This document shows positions 63,205 through 64,000 of a stretch of DNA of 64,000 nucleotides, piece after piece. Below the pieces are notes generated by a model. That model saw only the letters and a program-made list of their open reading frames with translations. It was not told where the DNA came from and ran no database searches. The first letter of the stretch is position 1; each line of letters starts with the position of its first letter. Source of the DNA: Dactylorhiza incarnata (lineage: Eukaryota > Streptophyta > Magnoliopsida > Asparagales > Orchidaceae); contig JAWHQI010000258.1 of the NCBI GenBank assembly GCA_033032865.1, positions 3,968,001 to 4,032,000 of the forward strand. The letters run 5' to 3'. The position numbers and the translations under genes were made by a program.

Positions 63205-63945
63205 GTGGAGCATACATGTCATATGAACCAAGCTTGGAAAGAAAAAGAAGACACTGGATGTGATATAGGTTCAGTAACTAATGAGGATGTTGGTGATCTG
63301 AGACAATGGGAGTTGAATTTCTCAAACTTTATCACTGAGACGTCTCTGATGAAGTGAGAATCAACTTTGATATGTTTTCTGCACTCATGAAATATCGGAT
63401 TCTCGGCAATATGAATAAACACATAATTATCACATTAAAGCACCGCAGAAGGAGAGTGGCACGTCAAGGTAAATCGAGAGGCTTGTAAGCCAAATGAGCT
63501 CAGAAGCCGCCAGGGTCATTAATCGGTATTCGGTCTCAGCCGTAGAACGAGTAACAATTGTTAATTATTACTCTTCCAATTTATGAGATTTTCCCAAAAA
63601 TACATTAAAAAGTCACTGTTGGATTGACGGTCATCGATGGATCTAGCAAAATTCCCATTCAGATAAGCTATAAGAGAGAATAGATGAGGGCTGATATATG
63701 AGAACCAAGCCAGCAGCATGCTTTAGATATAGAATAATGTGTTTAACTGTCTCTAAATAAGGAACTCGAAGTATGCATGAACTGACTAACCACACACACA
63801 GCAAAGGAGATAGCGTGCTTGTGACTGCCAAATAGATTAGCTTCACAAAAAAGCGTTGATAGTACTCAGGATTGGGCAATAAAAGATCCAAACAAGAGGC
63901 AATGTAGGAAAGTATTTGCCTCCAAAAGTCACAACATGTGTACAA
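63205..63945 (-). pseudogene. decayed copia RT/RNase H remnant
   Basis: Minus strand: YYQRFFVKLIYLAVTSTLSP, VKHIILYLKHAAGLVLIYQ, later FIHIAENPIFHECRKHIKVD and SHFIRD. These are the copia RT end and RNase H segments, with many stops and shifts between. Confidence 0.75.
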
Positions 63946-64000
63946 CCCCCATATTCGTCGAGCTGGTCTGATCAGCCCGGACTCAGGCAGATCAAGGTGA
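63939..64000 (+). repeat. start of another J-family LTR, cut by window end
   Basis: TGTACAACCCCCATATTCGT then CGAGCTGG is similar to the first 60 bases of the J LTRs (TGTACAACCCTCATATTTTC, CGAGCCGG). Confidence 0.65.

Overview
This is nuclear DNA of a flowering plant. It carries several families of Ty1-copia and Ty3 LTR retrotransposons, RTE-type LINEs, tRNA-derived SINEs, a Pack-MULE, hAT elements and MITEs, plus a plant-specific VIN3-like (VEL family) gene with plant-type introns. I could not assign a species; codon use and element families do not settle monocot against dicot.

The only host gene I can support is a VIN3-like Polycomb accessory gene on the minus strand. Its atypical PHD exon lies at 46073-46745, a linker exon at 8546-8868, and the FNIII plus VEL exon at 7645-8477. 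Splice phases match at both junctions and give an uninterrupted frame of about 608 codons. The intron between the PHD exon and the linker exon is 37.2 kb (8869-46072) and is filled with nested mobile elements. The first coding exon was not found; it lies upstream of 46745, so the next intron carries at least part of a second block of elements (47030-62477).

Left flank, 1-7644: a minus-strand copia element (1-4745) with a 1.3-kb insertion in its integrase, then a Pack-MULE (4778-5632, 117-bp terminal inverted repeats) carrying what looks like an exportin-T fragment, then AT-rich DNA downstream of the VIN3-like gene.

Inside the giant intron, left to right: a decayed LINE, a Tourist-like MITE, an Au-type SINE with a perfect 12-bp target duplication, a Ty3 element whose RT is fused in frame to integrase (11936-15758), a decayed Ty3 element with MITE, hAT-MITE and LINE insertions (16755-21330), a gag-protease-only copia element (22302-25520), a copia element with both LTRs (26329-30640), a hAT element (31232-33970), two copia remnants, a nearly complete copia element (37005-about 41790), another copia remnant, and a cluster of seven tRNA-derived SINE copies in alternating orientation (43582-45020).

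Right block: element J (47030-62477, 5-bp duplication AGGCC) is a non-autonomous Ty3 element with a gag remnant and 81-, 44- and 150-bp tandem arrays. A 9.6-kb Ty3 element E (51998-61560, duplication CCCGA) is nested in its right LTR. E has a 99-bp intron-like segment at the gag-pol boundary: unspliced RNA would stop after Gag, spliced RNA would give in-frame Gag-Pol. Past J are a hAT end, a copia remnant and the first 62 bases of another J-family LTR.
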